64,000 bases of DNA from Pogona vitticeps (GCF_051106095.1 NC_135785.1:212225545-212289544), one strand, 5' to 3'; counted from the stretch's first letter, positions 24,601 through 37,857 are shown. Numbers and translations are program-made. The notes: generated by a model from the letters alone, not told the origin.

Positions 24601-26389
24601 CTTAATAATATAAGAGTTTTTGGTGAGTGTCACTTCTTCCATTCATCAATATCCCTTTCTGCCTGCTATTTCATTGAATGTTGTACCAGTTCATTCACGT
24701 TTGCACCTATAATTGCTACTGTGTTGTTCATTTACGATATCTTATCTGGAGCAACTACAGAAAGATTGACACAATATGTAGAAATTTTAAAAAAGATTGT
24801 TATGTTAGCCTATTTCAGCATGTATAACAAAAATGAAATAACATGTTTTGTGGAACTGTTGAGACAATATTTCAATCTGTACTTTCATGGATTACAATCC
24901 ACCTCTCCAGAAAACTGAGTGCTGTATTTAGGTAAGGCTTATATATAGTGTAAGTGGATGGGTGGGGTGGGGTGGGAATAAGTGAAATGGATTCTCTTAT
25001 TAATGCAGGTAATGACCTTCCAAAGTGTTGAATAATGCTGGCAACAGTTCCATAGGCTTAGCCACAATGGCTAATCACTTGTCTTTGAAATACTGAAACA
25101 GTGCATTCTGTTCTCAGGAAACACTGGCTGTGCTGTGTCAGAGTTTTGTAAAAGTGAACAACATCTTGGCCATGCACAAGACCAAAGTAAAATCAGTGTG
25201 GCAGTGGTGGCAGTAAGAGAATGCTAAGATGCTCTGGGTCGATTTCAGCTTCTGCACACTGGAATTTACGAATGTATTCCACTTCAGATCTCTCTCTCTC
25301 AAATCTTCATTTGAAATGCTTTTTCCCCCTTCAATAGTCAATCTGAGATCAGTGACAGAGTATCCGCAGAGGTTAAAAAGTTCTGACAAAGTTTTGACAC
25401 TGACTCTTCTATGTTCCCTTTTCTGATGGCAGATTGGTGTCCCTTAACTCTCTTCTGAAAAAAAAGTCTTTTGGGCCTATTAAAAATGAGGGATGGCTCT
25501 TTTTCCCCCATTTTCATCCTCTGTCACTGATTCCCAAAAAAGAGCCCTAAAACACAAAAGGTCCAGAAGCAAGGGACTCCTTTTGTTTTCCCTAGTGTAG
25601 TCTTTGGTTATAGTATTAAAATATAATTCCATTGGAAGGGTTAAATGTCAGGGTAGGTGCTGGAAGTGCTTAGGATTTGCCCTCTTTTGCTCCAAATAAG
25701 GAGGAAGGCTAGATTTGAAGGTGGGCAAAAATACAAGACAGAGGCTAGAGTTGACCTGTTGTTGCCATATGAGTAATGCAGAATTGGAGGTTCTGAGAAA
25801 AGGATGAGAATATGGTGGGAAGGAAGAGTGAGAAGACACTAACACCATGTAGAATATGAGGGATCCTGAAGAAGAGAAGTGTGCCTAATTTGAGAGAACT
25901 TTGTACTTTGCTGAGATGCTACAAAATGGAGGGGAAATTTAGGAGGAGGTGAACTGAAATAAATCACTTTCCATACGTTTGCTCTGCTCTTTTGTTGAAA
26001 GTTGGCTTAAAGAAGTAGTATAAAACAGGAGCTCTGGGGTATACAGCAGGGAAGAAAAAATCTGGACATTATATTTGCCATGAGTGATTCAGGCCATAGG
26101 ACAACACATTTCTAGGAATCTCTTTGTCGGACAAGAACAAGGTGTGTATTCAGTCTTGCTACCAAACATCCTTCCTGAACTAGTAAAAACTATATCAATC
26201 TGGCAAGAAATAAGTAACGCTAAAAATGTAAAAAGTATCTTCAAAATCAGGTATTTACATGAGCTCTTGACAATCGTTTATACCATTTCTATCATTATTT
26301 TTCAATATTCTTATTTTATATTGAACCTCATCGCTTTTCTAGCTACAGTACTTTAATCATATTACTGACATACACTGGGGAAATTATAA
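24601..26389. other. intergenic, nothing recognised
   Basis: Contains a short GGGGT run near 24958-24976. No gene or clear element is seen. Confidence 0.5.
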
Positions 26390-26570
26390 CTACAGAGGGT
26401 CTTGTGGCACCTAAAGACTAACATGCTTCATGTGGGATAAGGTGTGTGCATCAACCTCATCAGCTGCAAGAAAGCTGCAGTTCCCAAAAGCTTATGCCAA
26501 GCAAAACTTGTTAGCCTCAAGACTCTCCGTTTGATTTTTCTTTGGCAGACTCACATGGCTGCCCGCCCTA
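26390..26570. mobile_element. sauropsid MITE ('aaagcttatgcc' family)
   Basis: The left end reads gagggtcttgtggcaccta and the right end holds its inverted counterpart (tagcctcaagactctccgt), with 'cccaaaagcttatgcc' between them. This is a DNA repeat widespread in reptiles and turtles. It is non-coding. Confidence 0.7.
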
Positions 26571-28984
26571 TTAGTGTATTATGTCTACTCCAAATTAAAA
26601 TAAATGAGCTGTGTGCTGAGGTGTGTGATGCTGTTTTTAAATATGTGAGCCAGTGTGTATGTGTTGCCGTGGACACAAACTGTGAAATTCTTCAATTATC
26701 ATAATGATCAGAGCTGAACAATGATATCTTTGTGGCTGCCTGCTGCACAAGGTGAAATCAAAATTTAGCAGCGATTAACATTGCCACATAGCTGGAGACA
26801 GCAGCTGATAGATGTTGTTTTAAAAATCCCAGTAAACACACACTTCCTTGCTTCTACAATTATTTGGAGGAATTGCAAAGGCTCTCACTCACACACCCAT
26901 ACATCCACCCCACACATCCACACCCATGATAGATCGCATATACACCAAGCCAAGAATTGCTACACAGCACAGAGTAATAGGGAACTACATAAAGAGCTAA
27001 GTTGCAACCCCACAGGCTTATAACCAGCCAGCCACAGAACAAAGGCAGATTGCTGGGCTGTGTATTTTTATTGTTTTGTGGTTTGTGCAGTCAAGAGTAA
27101 TTTCTATTTTTACCACTGGATCACTTTCAAGAGAGGTGCAGAAGTTCTATGCAAGGACTGTAGGTTTACAGTATCTGTTTTCAATAAACTTTTTCTCCAG
27201 GCGAAACAGACACTTGCTACTCACATGACAGCATGCAGGATGATGCTGAGAAAATAAGACAAGTCGTGGCTAACATTTTTTGCTTGTCTTGTAAGAATAA
27301 TCTGACTAATGTCGGAATGATTCCATCAGTATTGTCAGAAATAGCTCTAAGAACCCTCCAGGTATGTTGAAAGCCTCCACGAAGGCTACAGCTAATGCAA
27401 ACTGGATGCCAAATAACTAGAGATTTCTGGAAAGTTACGAAGCAATAACACTAAGGACCTTGACTTATGCTGATGAGTTCAAAGTTTTCACTTTACTAAT
27501 TAGAATGAGGTCTGCTAGAGCTGGACTTCCTGCTCCTTTACAAACTCTCTTGCATGGTTTCTAATAGTCTATACGTGACCATACCTAGAGAATGATAAAA
27601 ATTGATTGGTTTTTTAACAATTCCAGCAGGGCATTATCCCTTATTAATCATTATTCCACTATGCATTGATTAACTATATCCTACTGTAAAATAATGATGG
27701 ATGTTCACATACAAATGACACCTCTCACCTCTGGCTGAAAGTCATGGAGCATGCAATTGTGATCCACAAAGAATCCTTGTTTCTTAAATGCTGCAGTATC
27801 TAGAATAAACTGTTAAACATAATTAAACGTGTTGTCTGTAAACCACACCAAAGCTGCTTACTAAGCTACACATGTTCCTATATACTATGACAAACATAAA
27901 GGCAAGTTTTAAAAAACAAATTGTGACTTTCCTGTATTGTAATAGTTCCGTTTTAGCATTAAACATAGCTAATTCCTAGTTTCTATGGCCTTAAGCAAAA
28001 CCTTAACCTTGTGAAGGTTTATGAGTATAATCTAGTCTGTTGCATGCCTACTAGAGTAAATAGATGGCCTTTTTCTCTCTCCTGAGATCATGATTTCTCT
28101 CTGTGGAGGGCTTCGACTAGTCAAAACAGCACTTCAGATCAGCCATCTTGTGACTGAAAATGCTATCTATCCTTCTACCAAATGCTCCTGAGCTATGGGC
28201 AAAAAGAAAAAAGAAGGGTTTTTAGACAGAGACTAATATTTCCTGTTTAGTGCAAAACAAAATACTAAATACACACAAAACGTATTCCTTCTTTCTTGAA
28301 AGCTGTCTCAGGAAAGCATTTATCATCCAATAGACACATTATTCGAACCAAGTGAGGCACATCTAGTTTAGATATAACCCACGCAAGCCTTCTTTTTACT
28401 TTAGTTATGTTTTGTGCTAAGTAGAAATACATTAATGGCATCTTTAGCTACTTAAGAAAATTGTTCCCATGCCTTCAAAAACAGTATCTGGCATTCAGCA
28501 ATTAGTAAAACCCATCATTTTAAAATCTATTTGGGCATACCAGTCCTGCACTGTATACACAGTTGGGACCACACAGATATTGACTTCTTCTGATGTAACT
28601 GCAGTGGTATGAGCATGAAAAAACACAGAACCCCTCACCTACTGGATGGCTATCAGGTCCAATCATGTTATCAACCTTGATATATCAAGCATCCAAAGAC
28701 TAATGCACACATGTATCTGGCTCTACAATGATTGAAAATCTTTCATTTTCAGCATTCATTTTTTAAAAAATGAGCTACTGTACTTATCAGAAATATTTCT
28801 ATTGCTTCTTATCTGCACAAATCCTAAAGAGATATGCAACATCTTAAAACAAGCAAACCAAATACAATATACAGTATGTTGAGAGTGTGAAACAGTTCAC
28901 GGCTGAGGGAAAGCAAGATGAAAATTCATGTTTTCAATAAATGCCTAGAACACACCAGCATTAAAACTCATGTACCATAGAATG
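26571..28984. other. intergenic; low in recognisable repeats
   Basis: Apart from a CA-rich patch at 26886-26935, I see no gene, RNA or known element. The stretch 27250-28980 is the longest repeat-poor block in the left half of the window. Confidence 0.45.
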
Positions 28985-29172
28985 GATTCCTAATGTGTTG
29001 GAGTAGATAGAATGATGGACTAAGACTCTGGAGAACAGGGTTCAAATCCTCACTCAGCCATGGAAACTGTCTGGTGAAGTGGAACTGGTAAAACAAATAT
29101 CTTGAATATCTCACCTTGAAAGCCATAGTAAGGTTGCTACAAGTCATTTCTGACTTGATGGTAGAAAACCCC
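28985..29172 (+). mobile_element. tRNA-derived SINE with Bov-B-like tail
   Basis: The tRNA-related head includes a B-box-like 'gggttcaaatcctcactc'. The tail reads 'gctacaagtcatttctgact', resembling the Bov-B 3' end. Copies with the same layout are at 43450 and 55613. This is Sauria-SINE-like and probably mobilised by Bov-B. Confidence 0.8.
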
Positions 29173-32100
29173 CACCCACCATAGAATGGAGACTATTCCA
29201 CAGGTTGAGTACTACTACAGAGAAGAAATGGCTTTATGTCATTGCCAACAAGAACAGGCGAGGGCCTCCAGTGAAGATCACAGTAGCTTAGGAAATTGTT
29301 ATAGGGGAGATGTTCAATAGTCATCAGTTGTATATTATTGATCTTGTGCTGGCAGAACAAATCAACATGTTATAAAGCAATTCTAAAAAGGAATGCAGCC
29401 TGAAAAAATATATATAACTCTTAAAGTTCAGCTCAGCACCAAATTTGACACAGTTGTAGCAGATAGTCTGCACTTGCTCTGTGCCAAATTTGGAGAAGTT
29501 TGGGTAAATTGTTTTCAAGGTATGAATTTTAAAGTAAAATTGTGTTTACGTCACCACCATTCAGAAATAGGTGACCCAAAATGCCCCCATATTTAAAATA
29601 GATTATACAACTGAAAAGATCAATCTTGCTTATCTTGAAAGAAAATGTTTAGCCCCACCCACTTTTTTATTTGGGAAGAAACCAGGCTGTATGGGATGAA
29701 ATATTTGTCCTCAAAAAAGTCTTGCAAAAGAGAGAAACAGAGATTTCTTATCACACTGAGCATGTGTGGAACAGGCTTACCAGCAAGAACTTTGCAAAGT
29801 AGATACATTGTTGCAGTTTCATTTGTGGGGAATGGGAGCAGTTTGGAGAGCTTAGTGCAATGTTTCCCAATCTTGGGTCCAAAAATCTTAGAAAGTTTTC
29901 ACCAATAGCTGTGCTGGCCAGAATTTCTAGGAGTTGTAGTCCAAGAACATCTAGGGACCCCAGGATTAGGGCAACTAAAGGTCAAAGAAACAGAGTCAAA
30001 AATACATTTTTGTTGAAGAATTTTTTTAAAAATCAGGCTTGCTCTAAGTAGGGGTGACAGTCTTCCAGAAACAGGGACATTTTGTTACATATCTCAATGG
30101 AATTAGCAATTTTTAAAATAAAATCATCCAAACTGTATGAAACAAAGACAAGAACAGAGATGTTTGGAGAATTTAGAGCAGTGGCTCCCAACCTTGGGTC
30201 CAAGGGTCCAACACCACATTTCAAAAGAGTTGATTTGTGCCCATCTTTCTCTCACACAGTATGGATGATTTTGATCTTGCTTTTCAGTGAGAATCTTTCC
30301 TAACTCCAAGCCCTCCCCCTTTTTTTCAAAAGGCAAGGGGATGTCTTTTGGAAAACATGCACACAACATGTATACCTTTTATTCTTTAGTAATCTTATAC
30401 TTATCAATGTGTGGACCACAACAGTCAGTGTGTCCGTAGAATTGGCACACTAATCTAAGCTGGTATTAAGCATTCTGAGTCACTGAGATCAAATATCCCT
30501 GAAAAGTTTCTGTTAACATCTCAGTTGTTTGATATAGATCTCTGTCAATAGGCTAGGAATATGAGAGCTACTATCTCTATTTTAGTAGTGTAAATAAAAA
30601 TATTGTTCTTTGCATTACATTAGAAACAGAAGGATTTGTTGCATTAAACATCTTTGAAATATTACTGTTGTTGTAGCTGTTCTCTGAATATTTTTGCTTG
30701 AATAAGGAGTCACGCCTTCTGCTCTGCAGCAAGACACCACATAGAAAAATATCATTATGTAGCATCAATTAAATGCACCCAGGCTTTCTTCATACACAGA
30801 ACATCCTAAGGATGCCACTAAATTCCCATTTAACCTGTATCTTCCAAGGGAACCAAAAAGGCAATATTAAGATATTATGATGAGGAAGTAGAGATTGATC
30901 AATAATTCAGAGCCTGTTTTTTCCCAGTCATCAGGGTGGGGTGGGGTTGGAGTCTTGGTGATAAACACAGTAAGTCAGGCAAAAATTCAGGGAAAGTATA
31001 TATTTCTATACACCCCAGTTAAATACTTGGGATAAAAGAGGAAAGGAGGACGGAGCCATGTCTGGAGGTTAAGGCTTTTGGGGAAGAAAGAAAATACATT
31101 GACTTCTATAGAAGATGTTGATCACCCATCACCATTGTCTGCTGCCAGCCCACTAGAACCAATTATCTTTCTCTCTCCGGAGACTTTGATTGATATCTAG
31201 TTGAGCTTTATAGGCTAGCCAGACATGTGTTTAAAGTAGGCATCTATCACTTTAAGAAGACATAGGGAGGCATGGCCAACCACCAGGCCTTCCACCTTAC
31301 TCAGCCCTTGGGGATGCTTCCTAGAATTACCCTATCTGTGGTGGGAAGTGACACAACAGTGATATCAATAACAACACACACCCCCAGGTCACCCATGGAG
31401 GTGGAAGAACCAAGATCATCAGGAAGAGTCAGTCTTCAAAGGATAAAGAACCTTGGGAAACATTGAGGGTCAAGGGGCTCAGGGTAGGGGAAAGATGCAC
31501 AGGCTGGAACAGTCTGTAAAGAAGGAGGGGGGATGAAGGTATAAAGGGTGAGGAAAATGAATTGGCATGGGGAAAATAAGTGAAGACTTGTGGTAGCAGG
31601 GAACTGTAGAGGCAAAGAAAGACAAAGAAGGAGAGACCTGGGTGGAGGTTCCAGAGTGGCCCCAACAAGAGACACCCAAAGAAGTTCTTTAAGCCTCATG
31701 GTTTAGTTGGCCAAGGGACATCTCAGTGCAATGGTGGTGCAATGAACTGCTTTGTGACCCTGAGTTGAAGACCTCCACTCCAATGGAACTATAGAGGTGG
31801 AGAAGAGAGAAGCAATTTGAATGTTTTCAATACCTAAAAGCAGAAGTGCTTGCCATTTAGGATCGGTCAGATTACTACTGTGGTCAAGGAAAGTAGCAAG
31901 GAAAACAGTAAGACTCAACTCTTTATAGACATGGTGAAGGGGATGGTGAAGTAACCACTCTCCAATTTGTAAGCTGGGAACTGGCTTGAATCCAGTGCAG
32001 CCTGGAGGGGAATGGGAGGCTCATGAATAGTTGAGACAGAGTTACATTATAGTGCTGATCTAGTCAAGAAAGTTTAATTGAACAGTGCTTCAGACTCCAG

Positions 32101-33339
32101 AAACTGGGGGGAAACTATGAGACCTTTTGACACCCCTCTGCCCATGGAAGAGTTAGGGGCATGCACATTTCTTATTCCAGCTGTTCCTCAGCTATATGCA
32201 GCAAGAAAAGGGCTTTTGTGACGGCTTTTCATATTTAGACCAAAAGAGAAACCCATCTATCCTGAAACTCACCATTCTCTTTCTTGAGAGTCCAAGAAAA
32301 CATGGAACCATCCAACCTCAAAACTCAAACCAAGCTGGAACACAAAGCTGCTAAATATTCTTTTTAAAGAAACTTGGAAAAGCAGCATTAGTTTGGTGAA
32401 TTCACTGTTTAGAATATGACTTCTAATGCATAGCTATCAGTGATCTTTAAAACACACACACACACCATTCTCTTCATAGAACATTTGCCCTGCAAATACG
32501 TAGAGGATAACATGACATTAAGTGTGACTATATTTGTGAAAAAAATTGAGTTCATTGTAACTTCCAGAATGATTTCACAAGAAGGTTCAGTGAATTTATT
32601 AGATCTGAAGAATTAAATATAATAGGCAGAAATTGATGAGGCCTCTTTTATGATTTATGCATTTGTAAAAATTTGGATAAAGATTACCACAGGTTAATAT
32701 GCACTCAATGAATAAGCAGTTCACATTATCCCTATGTTTGCATTTTTGACTATATTCTGACACCTAGTGGGAAATAAATACAATTGCTTTCACAATGGAG
32801 TTTTGCTACCTGATGACATTTTTTCCTCCACGTATTCTTTGCCAACTAAGGATAACTCCTCCTGCATCTAATGAATTTGGCTCTCTTTCTGAATTTTTAT
32901 GACACAATGAATATATTAGGCCTAAATTTAATTTTTGCTCAGTTAGAATCCACCCACTGAATCAACAAATCATATGTAAGTGTTGATTTATTGAATGCCC
33001 ATTAATTCAATGAGTCTTCTCTAGCTGGAATTGACAATGGAACATAGCCTAATATGGCATTATTTTTGACTGACAGTACTAGCTAAATGTTAAGATTCTA
33101 TTACCAAAATAGCTCTTGTTTTCATTTCTTAGGGAAGAAGAAAATAAAATAGGATAGATTCCTCTGTGGCAAAACTTGAAAATCACCCCTATCAAACAGT
33201 AATTTAAAACAGAAATGTCCTCTAAGAACCCCCAGGAAATTCAGTCATCCCACCTTTGACTCATCTTGAGTAAAAGGAATGATTTTGTCAATGTAAGAGA
33301 TCACTGAGACATACCGTTGTGTAATGCTATGATGGAGAC
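29173..33339. other. intergenic with two short DNA-repeat fragments
   Basis: The part at 29858-29960 is a hairpin-type repeat ('tttcccaatcttgggtcc' and 'aggagttgtagtccaagaac'), and 30176-30230 repeats its end ('ggctcccaaccttgggtcc'). Near 32940-33040 there are words of another common sauropsid MITE. No gene is seen. The 31430-31700 stretch is purine-rich and gives only spurious open frames. Confidence 0.45.
29858..29960. mobile_element. hairpin-type MITE ('cccaaccttgggtcc')
   Basis: The two halves are inverted around 'gctgtgctggcc'. The outer words are 'cccaatcttgggtcc' and 'gaacatctagggacccc'. It is truncated at both ends, and a second end fragment lies at 30176-30230. Confidence 0.65.
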
Positions 33340-33399
33340 CACTCATTTTAAAATTCAAATCAAGCATGTGCATCCTTGTGAGCTTTTGATAGGGATAAC

Positions 33400-34115
33400 A
33401 AAATTGGTGGGATGACTTCCATAATTATAATATGGCAATTGAAGGATATAAATAGTTCAAAAAGAATAGGAAGGGAGGTAGAGTAACAGTATATGTCAAC
33501 AACATATATTCCTGCAAAGAAATACAGGACAATGAGCTTGGTTGTTCCATCAAAAGCATCTGGGAGTAATATAAATGGGGGGGGAGGAATGCTGTACCTA
33601 AAGTCTACTACCGACCACCCAATCAAGAAGATGCACACTGCACTTTAAGAAGGATTCCAACAAACTGGAACAAGTTCAGAGGAGGGCAACAAGGATGATC
33701 AGGGGACAGGAAACCAAGCCCTATGAGGAAAGGAGGAAAGAGCTGGGCATGTTTATGTTTGAAAACATGTCTGAGGAAAACATGATAACTCTTTTCAAAT
33801 ACAGTACTTGAAAGAGAGTCATACAGAGGAGGGGCAGATCTTTTCTGGATCATCCCAGAATGCAGGACATGCAATAATGGGCTCAAGTTACAAAAAGCCA
33901 GACTGAGGTTGAATATCAGGAAAAACTTATTAACTGTTACAGCAATATGACAGTGGAACCTTGGGAGGTGGTGAGTACTCCAAAGCTGGAGACATTCAAG
34001 AAAAAATTGGGCATCTATCTTTCAGATCTATTTTGATTTGGATTCCTGCACTTAGCAGGGGTTTGGACTCAATGGCCCTTCCAACTCAATTATTCTATGG
34101 TTCTACAATTCTATG
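33400..34115 (+). mobile_element. CR1 LINE, internally deleted
   Basis: Near 33590-33640 the frame reads AVPKVYYRPPNQEDAHC, typical of the CR1 endonuclease (YRPP). The copy then jumps at about 33640 to the C-terminal/3' region ('caacaaggatgatcagggga', later 'gaccttgggaggtggtgag') and ends in 'ttggactcaatggcccttcc' plus an ATTCTATG-type tail. The endonuclease part is joined straight to the 3' end, so the middle is missing. Confidence 0.8.
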
Positions 34116-35660
34116 AAATATGTCTATCACCAGATTAAGGAAATCTCATCCAAGTATTTATATGAATGCTAGTTGATGAACAAACCCACACATGTCAAAT
34201 CAGAAGTACACAGCATTGTGTTCAGGGAACTGTATTAACATAAATCTGTAGGTGGATAACATTTACCATGCAAAACAAAAAGTTGCTTTCCAGATCATGC
34301 AACTGTGAGGCAAAGAGTCACCTCCAGGAGGATCAGGAGAGTACCATTCGACTCTCAAACAAAGACAGAAGAGCAAGAGATGGGAGTTATAGAAAGGGAA
34401 TTAAGTAAATTAGAAATAAAGTAAGAGACTGAAGGCGACGCAAATCAGGCAGGAAAAGGAGAAGATAAAGGGGGGGGAAGAAGGAGGGGGTAGGGTAGAA
34501 GCATGTTGGGGAAGAGAGGAGAAGGTAGAGGAAAAAGAGTTTGTAGAGTTAATTCAAGAAGACCTTTGGACAGGAGAGTGGGTGGAATTCAAATTGCCCC
34601 GTGAGTACGCTGAAAGGGAATGGAGACGACAAATGTATAGAAAGCCACCTTACCGGGAGGGGGGAGAGACAGAGGAGAGAAAGCAAGAGTACAAAGCGTG
34701 GGTAAAGAGGGAAGAACAGAGAAGAGAAAAGCAGAGATGTATAGTGAGTCTGGAGACATCCCATGGGCCCAGCCCCTTCAGACCCCGACAGAGAACAGTT
34801 CATGGCTTGATAAAGGGGAAATGCCAAGAAGGTTCGATGTTCAATCCACAAAATTGAAGTGGGCAGAGAACACGTCAGCGTTGATGGATGCCAAACCCAA
34901 GTGATCTCACGATGTTACTAGTTATTCCCCGTTGCCATACCATGAAAAGATACCCAGTTTTAATAACGCTAAGATGCATGATTTATTATTAAATTTGGAT
35001 TATGATAAACAAGACTCAAAAATTGATGAAGGCATGTTAAATAATAAACCAGTTTTATTAGAAGAATTGAGTGTGATGACTGCTTCTTTGGACAAAGTTA
35101 AGAAGAAGGAGGTAGATGACAGGCGACAAGATCACAGCAACTCAAGTCAATAACTCACTGTTTAACTTCTTTGCAACATTTTATTCCACACCTTTCAGCT
35201 AAAAAAATCTTAAGAACAGCTTATAAAGATAAACTATAAGACAGCCATGACACAGATGGAAAGGGGACTGAGAGGGATATAGAAAACAAACTCAAATACT
35301 ATTTTTAAAATTACAGATGTTAAATTAATATAAATGGGATGAAAAACAAATAAATGTTTCCAAGGAAATTTGGAAAAAATCATTCTGCACAGCACTGTCC
35401 ACTGCCTTGAGGTTTTGTTCATTTTCTTCAGACACAAGATTGCCCTGGAGAGAAGAAATATGGAGGAAAGATCAACAAATTATCTTCTTGCATCTACAAC
35501 AGTGACAAAATCCTGACTTTCACCTAAAGACCACTATCACAAGTACTTATTTACTAGTGCATGTAGCTCCAGTTTACCAAAAAAAAGGGAATTATGAGGG
35601 CTATTTACATGGAGCTGTTTTGTAGAAGCTTTATTCAATGATTCAGATCTTGTAGTAATA
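34116..35660. other. intergenic with unassigned open frames
   Basis: From 34280 on the + strand is purine-rich and holds open frames that I cannot assign, described separately at 34500-35153. At 35160-35230 a 'tttattccacacc...aacagcttataaag' stretch resembles a LINE 3' end on the - strand. No known gene is seen. Confidence 0.4.
34500..35153 (+). other. unassigned protein-like sequence
   Basis: Two successive + strand frames look protein-like by composition. The first is charged, with WRRQMYRKPPYREGG. The second runs into a calmer stretch with LPYHEKIPSFNNAKMHDLL and NKPVLLEELSVMTASLDK, ending at 35153. I do not recognise either. Possible sources are a retrocopied host gene or a transposable-element ORF. 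There are no visible introns, no nearby promoter and no clear poly-A tail. Confidence 0.3.
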
Positions 35661-36130
35661 TTTGAGAGGTTATGTTTTACACCACTGTTGTTACATGCCA
35701 CCAAGCCACCTGAAATTATGGCAGTCTTATGAATGAGAGACCTCCTGATGATGCTTTCATTAACAGTTCTGCTGAAGTTTTGCAGACTCAATGCCATAGC
35801 TTCCTTTATTGAGTCAACTCATCTCATACTCAGTCTCCTACTTTCCCTACTACTTTCAAGTTTCCCCAGCATTACTGCCTTTTCCTACTAACATTGTCTT
35901 CTCATTACATGCCCAAAGTATGACCGTCTTAGTTTTGTCATGTTTGCTTCTTGAAAGAGTTCAGGCTTGATCTAGGATCCAGCTGTTTTGTTCTTCTGGT
36001 GGTCATGGTATCCATAAAACTCAATTTTCCCCCTCTCAGCATTCTTCACTGTTCAGCTTTTGCATCCAGTGAAGGAAGTACAAGAGTGTGGATGATCTTG
36101 ACCTTGTCCAGTGACTAAGTATGTGTTCCA
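35661..36130 (-). mobile_element. Bov-B LINE, 3' part
   Basis: The - strand gives Bov-B C-terminal sequence. The + strand shows the complement: 'gttacatgccaccaagccacc' in pieces, 'gttctgctgaagttttgcaga', 'ccccagcattactgcctttt' and 'gagttcaggcttgatctagg'. It is diverged and frame-broken, in opposite orientation to the copy at 1-508. Confidence 0.85.
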
Positions 36131-36843
36131 TTATAGCTCAACCCCCCCTCCCAAGGGCTATAATAATTTTAACAGACTGTGAATGTCACATGTACACCTT
36201 GAATCATTCCCATTTGAATGTACATGGGTGATGCAAAGAGAGTGCCTATTTAGTCACACCATCTTGTTTATGGAAGAGCCTGCTGAAAAAAGGTTATTGT
36301 ATCATGAACAGTGGTGGTTCCATCGTCAGGTATATAAATTAATTTTGCCAAACCATTCTACCATCATGTATGAGTTGCTTTGAATGCTGCTTATTTGTTC
36401 TGCAATATTATCACACTGAAACATGTGTAGGTACTTTTGCCCTGTTTTAAATTGTACTTTTCACACTAATCATTTAAAGCTGTGCATCCTCCCACCTGCC
36501 TCTCTGAAATAAATCTTAAACACATTTTAAATAAATTAAAGCTTCATATGGTTTGGCTGTGAAAAATGAATTCAAATTCCAAATGTGGTATGGGGAGAAA
36601 TGTTTAATTTATCTTGAAATCTCTTCTTCCACATTACTGGTATTAACAGTTTTAAAGGAGGGGCAACTAGGGGAGATCTTATTCACAAATCTTCCATGTC
36701 ACATCTATTTTTGCTATTGGAACATTAAGACCATATGCTGAGATTCCTGACTTTAATCAAAAACAACACACATATATGCTGAGCTTTACACGTTAAATAA
36801 TGTAACCATATTAGAGATCTCAATCTTTCCTGATGAACTCTCT
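36131..36843. other. intergenic, nothing recognised
   Basis: AT-rich, with no gene or clear repeat. Confidence 0.5.
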
Positions 36844-36955
36844 GCATAAACAGCTCATGGGTTTCCAGTTGTGTCAATCAATACATGTTTATTGTTCAAA
36901 TGTTTAATCAATAAACAGGTTTTGACATGACTGGAAACCTGTGAGCTGTTTATGC
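36844..36955. mobile_element. 112-bp palindromic MITE
   Basis: Arms 36844-36877 and 36923-36955 are inverted copies (outer word gcataaacagctcatggg against its complement), with a second inverted pair (catgtttattg / caataaacag) nested inside. It is wholly non-coding. Confidence 0.85.
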
Positions 36956-37351
36956 AATGTAACCATAATTTTCATTAGAAAACTGCAGATTGCCATAAAG
37001 CCCTTGAACTGGATCAGTAGGACATCATATCTGCTCATATGAACTTTTCATCCTTCCATTCACTAGGTCTGCCATTTGCAAACGACTTCTATAGCCAATG
37101 CAGTATAAAGTTAGGAGTAAGCTGGGTTCAAATCTCCACTCACCCCAAAAGCTCACTGGATAATCCTGAGCCAACAATTGTCCATGACAATGACAGAATG
37201 AGGCTAAAGAGTGGAGGAGGAAAGCCACCTTCAGCTCTCCAATAAAAGTTGTCAAATCAACATATATGTATTTTACTCGGAGTTGGCATGAAGCAAAATT
37301 CAAAATCAATGAATCCCCTGAAGAAGCATATTTCAGAAAGTCTTCTATGTA

Positions 37352-37857
37352 ATATTGGATAATGTTATTGGTGGACTGACTGTTTGTTTCAATGCTGCAG
37401 TGAACATTTCTGAGAAGTTCAGCTTCCTCTGGAAGTACCTATCAATTCCTCAAGATGAACTGAAAGAAAATTCAAAATTACTGGCAGATCAATATCCCGC
37501 TGATATCAGTGAAGATCTTGTAATGGAGATAAGTCATTTGCCATCTGCTCATCAAGCAAATTTTGGAGAGGGCCAATTGAGTCCATTGGAGCTACTGAAT
37601 TGCTTGAAAAGATATGGGCTGGAAGGACTCTTTCCAAATAGGTGTGTCTGCCTCCGTATTCTATTAACAATTCCTGCCACTGTAGCCTCTGCAGAGCGCT
37701 CATTCAGCAAACTAAAGCTGATAAAAATTATCTAAAATCGACTACTGGTAGATTTGGCAAGACTCAGTATTGAGTCTGATCTTGCAAAAACAATTGATTT
37801 TGATGATGTGATTCACAATTTTGCCAGGAAAAAGGCTAGGAAGGCACCTTTGTTTAA
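37352..37857 (+). mobile_element. hAT transposase C-terminal remnant
   Basis: The + strand open frame at 37355-37735 ends with IPATVASAERSFSKLKLIK, the signature of the hAT C-terminal dimerisation domain (the ASAERSFSxLK motif). Coding similarity continues past the frame end in another frame (DLARLSIESDL, IDFDDVIHNFA). The N-terminal DNA-binding domain and most of the catalytic core are absent. This is an inactive fragment, followed at once by a SINE. Confidence 0.8.

Noticed and set aside
28985-29172. Possible tRNA gene
   Set aside because: The box-B-like word belongs to a SINE with a Bov-B-like tail; the head does not fold as an intact tRNA cloverleaf by eye.
31429-31699. Three overlapping minus-strand frames
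   Set aside because: They are caused by a purine-rich + strand with few stop codons; no domain, start context or splice sites.
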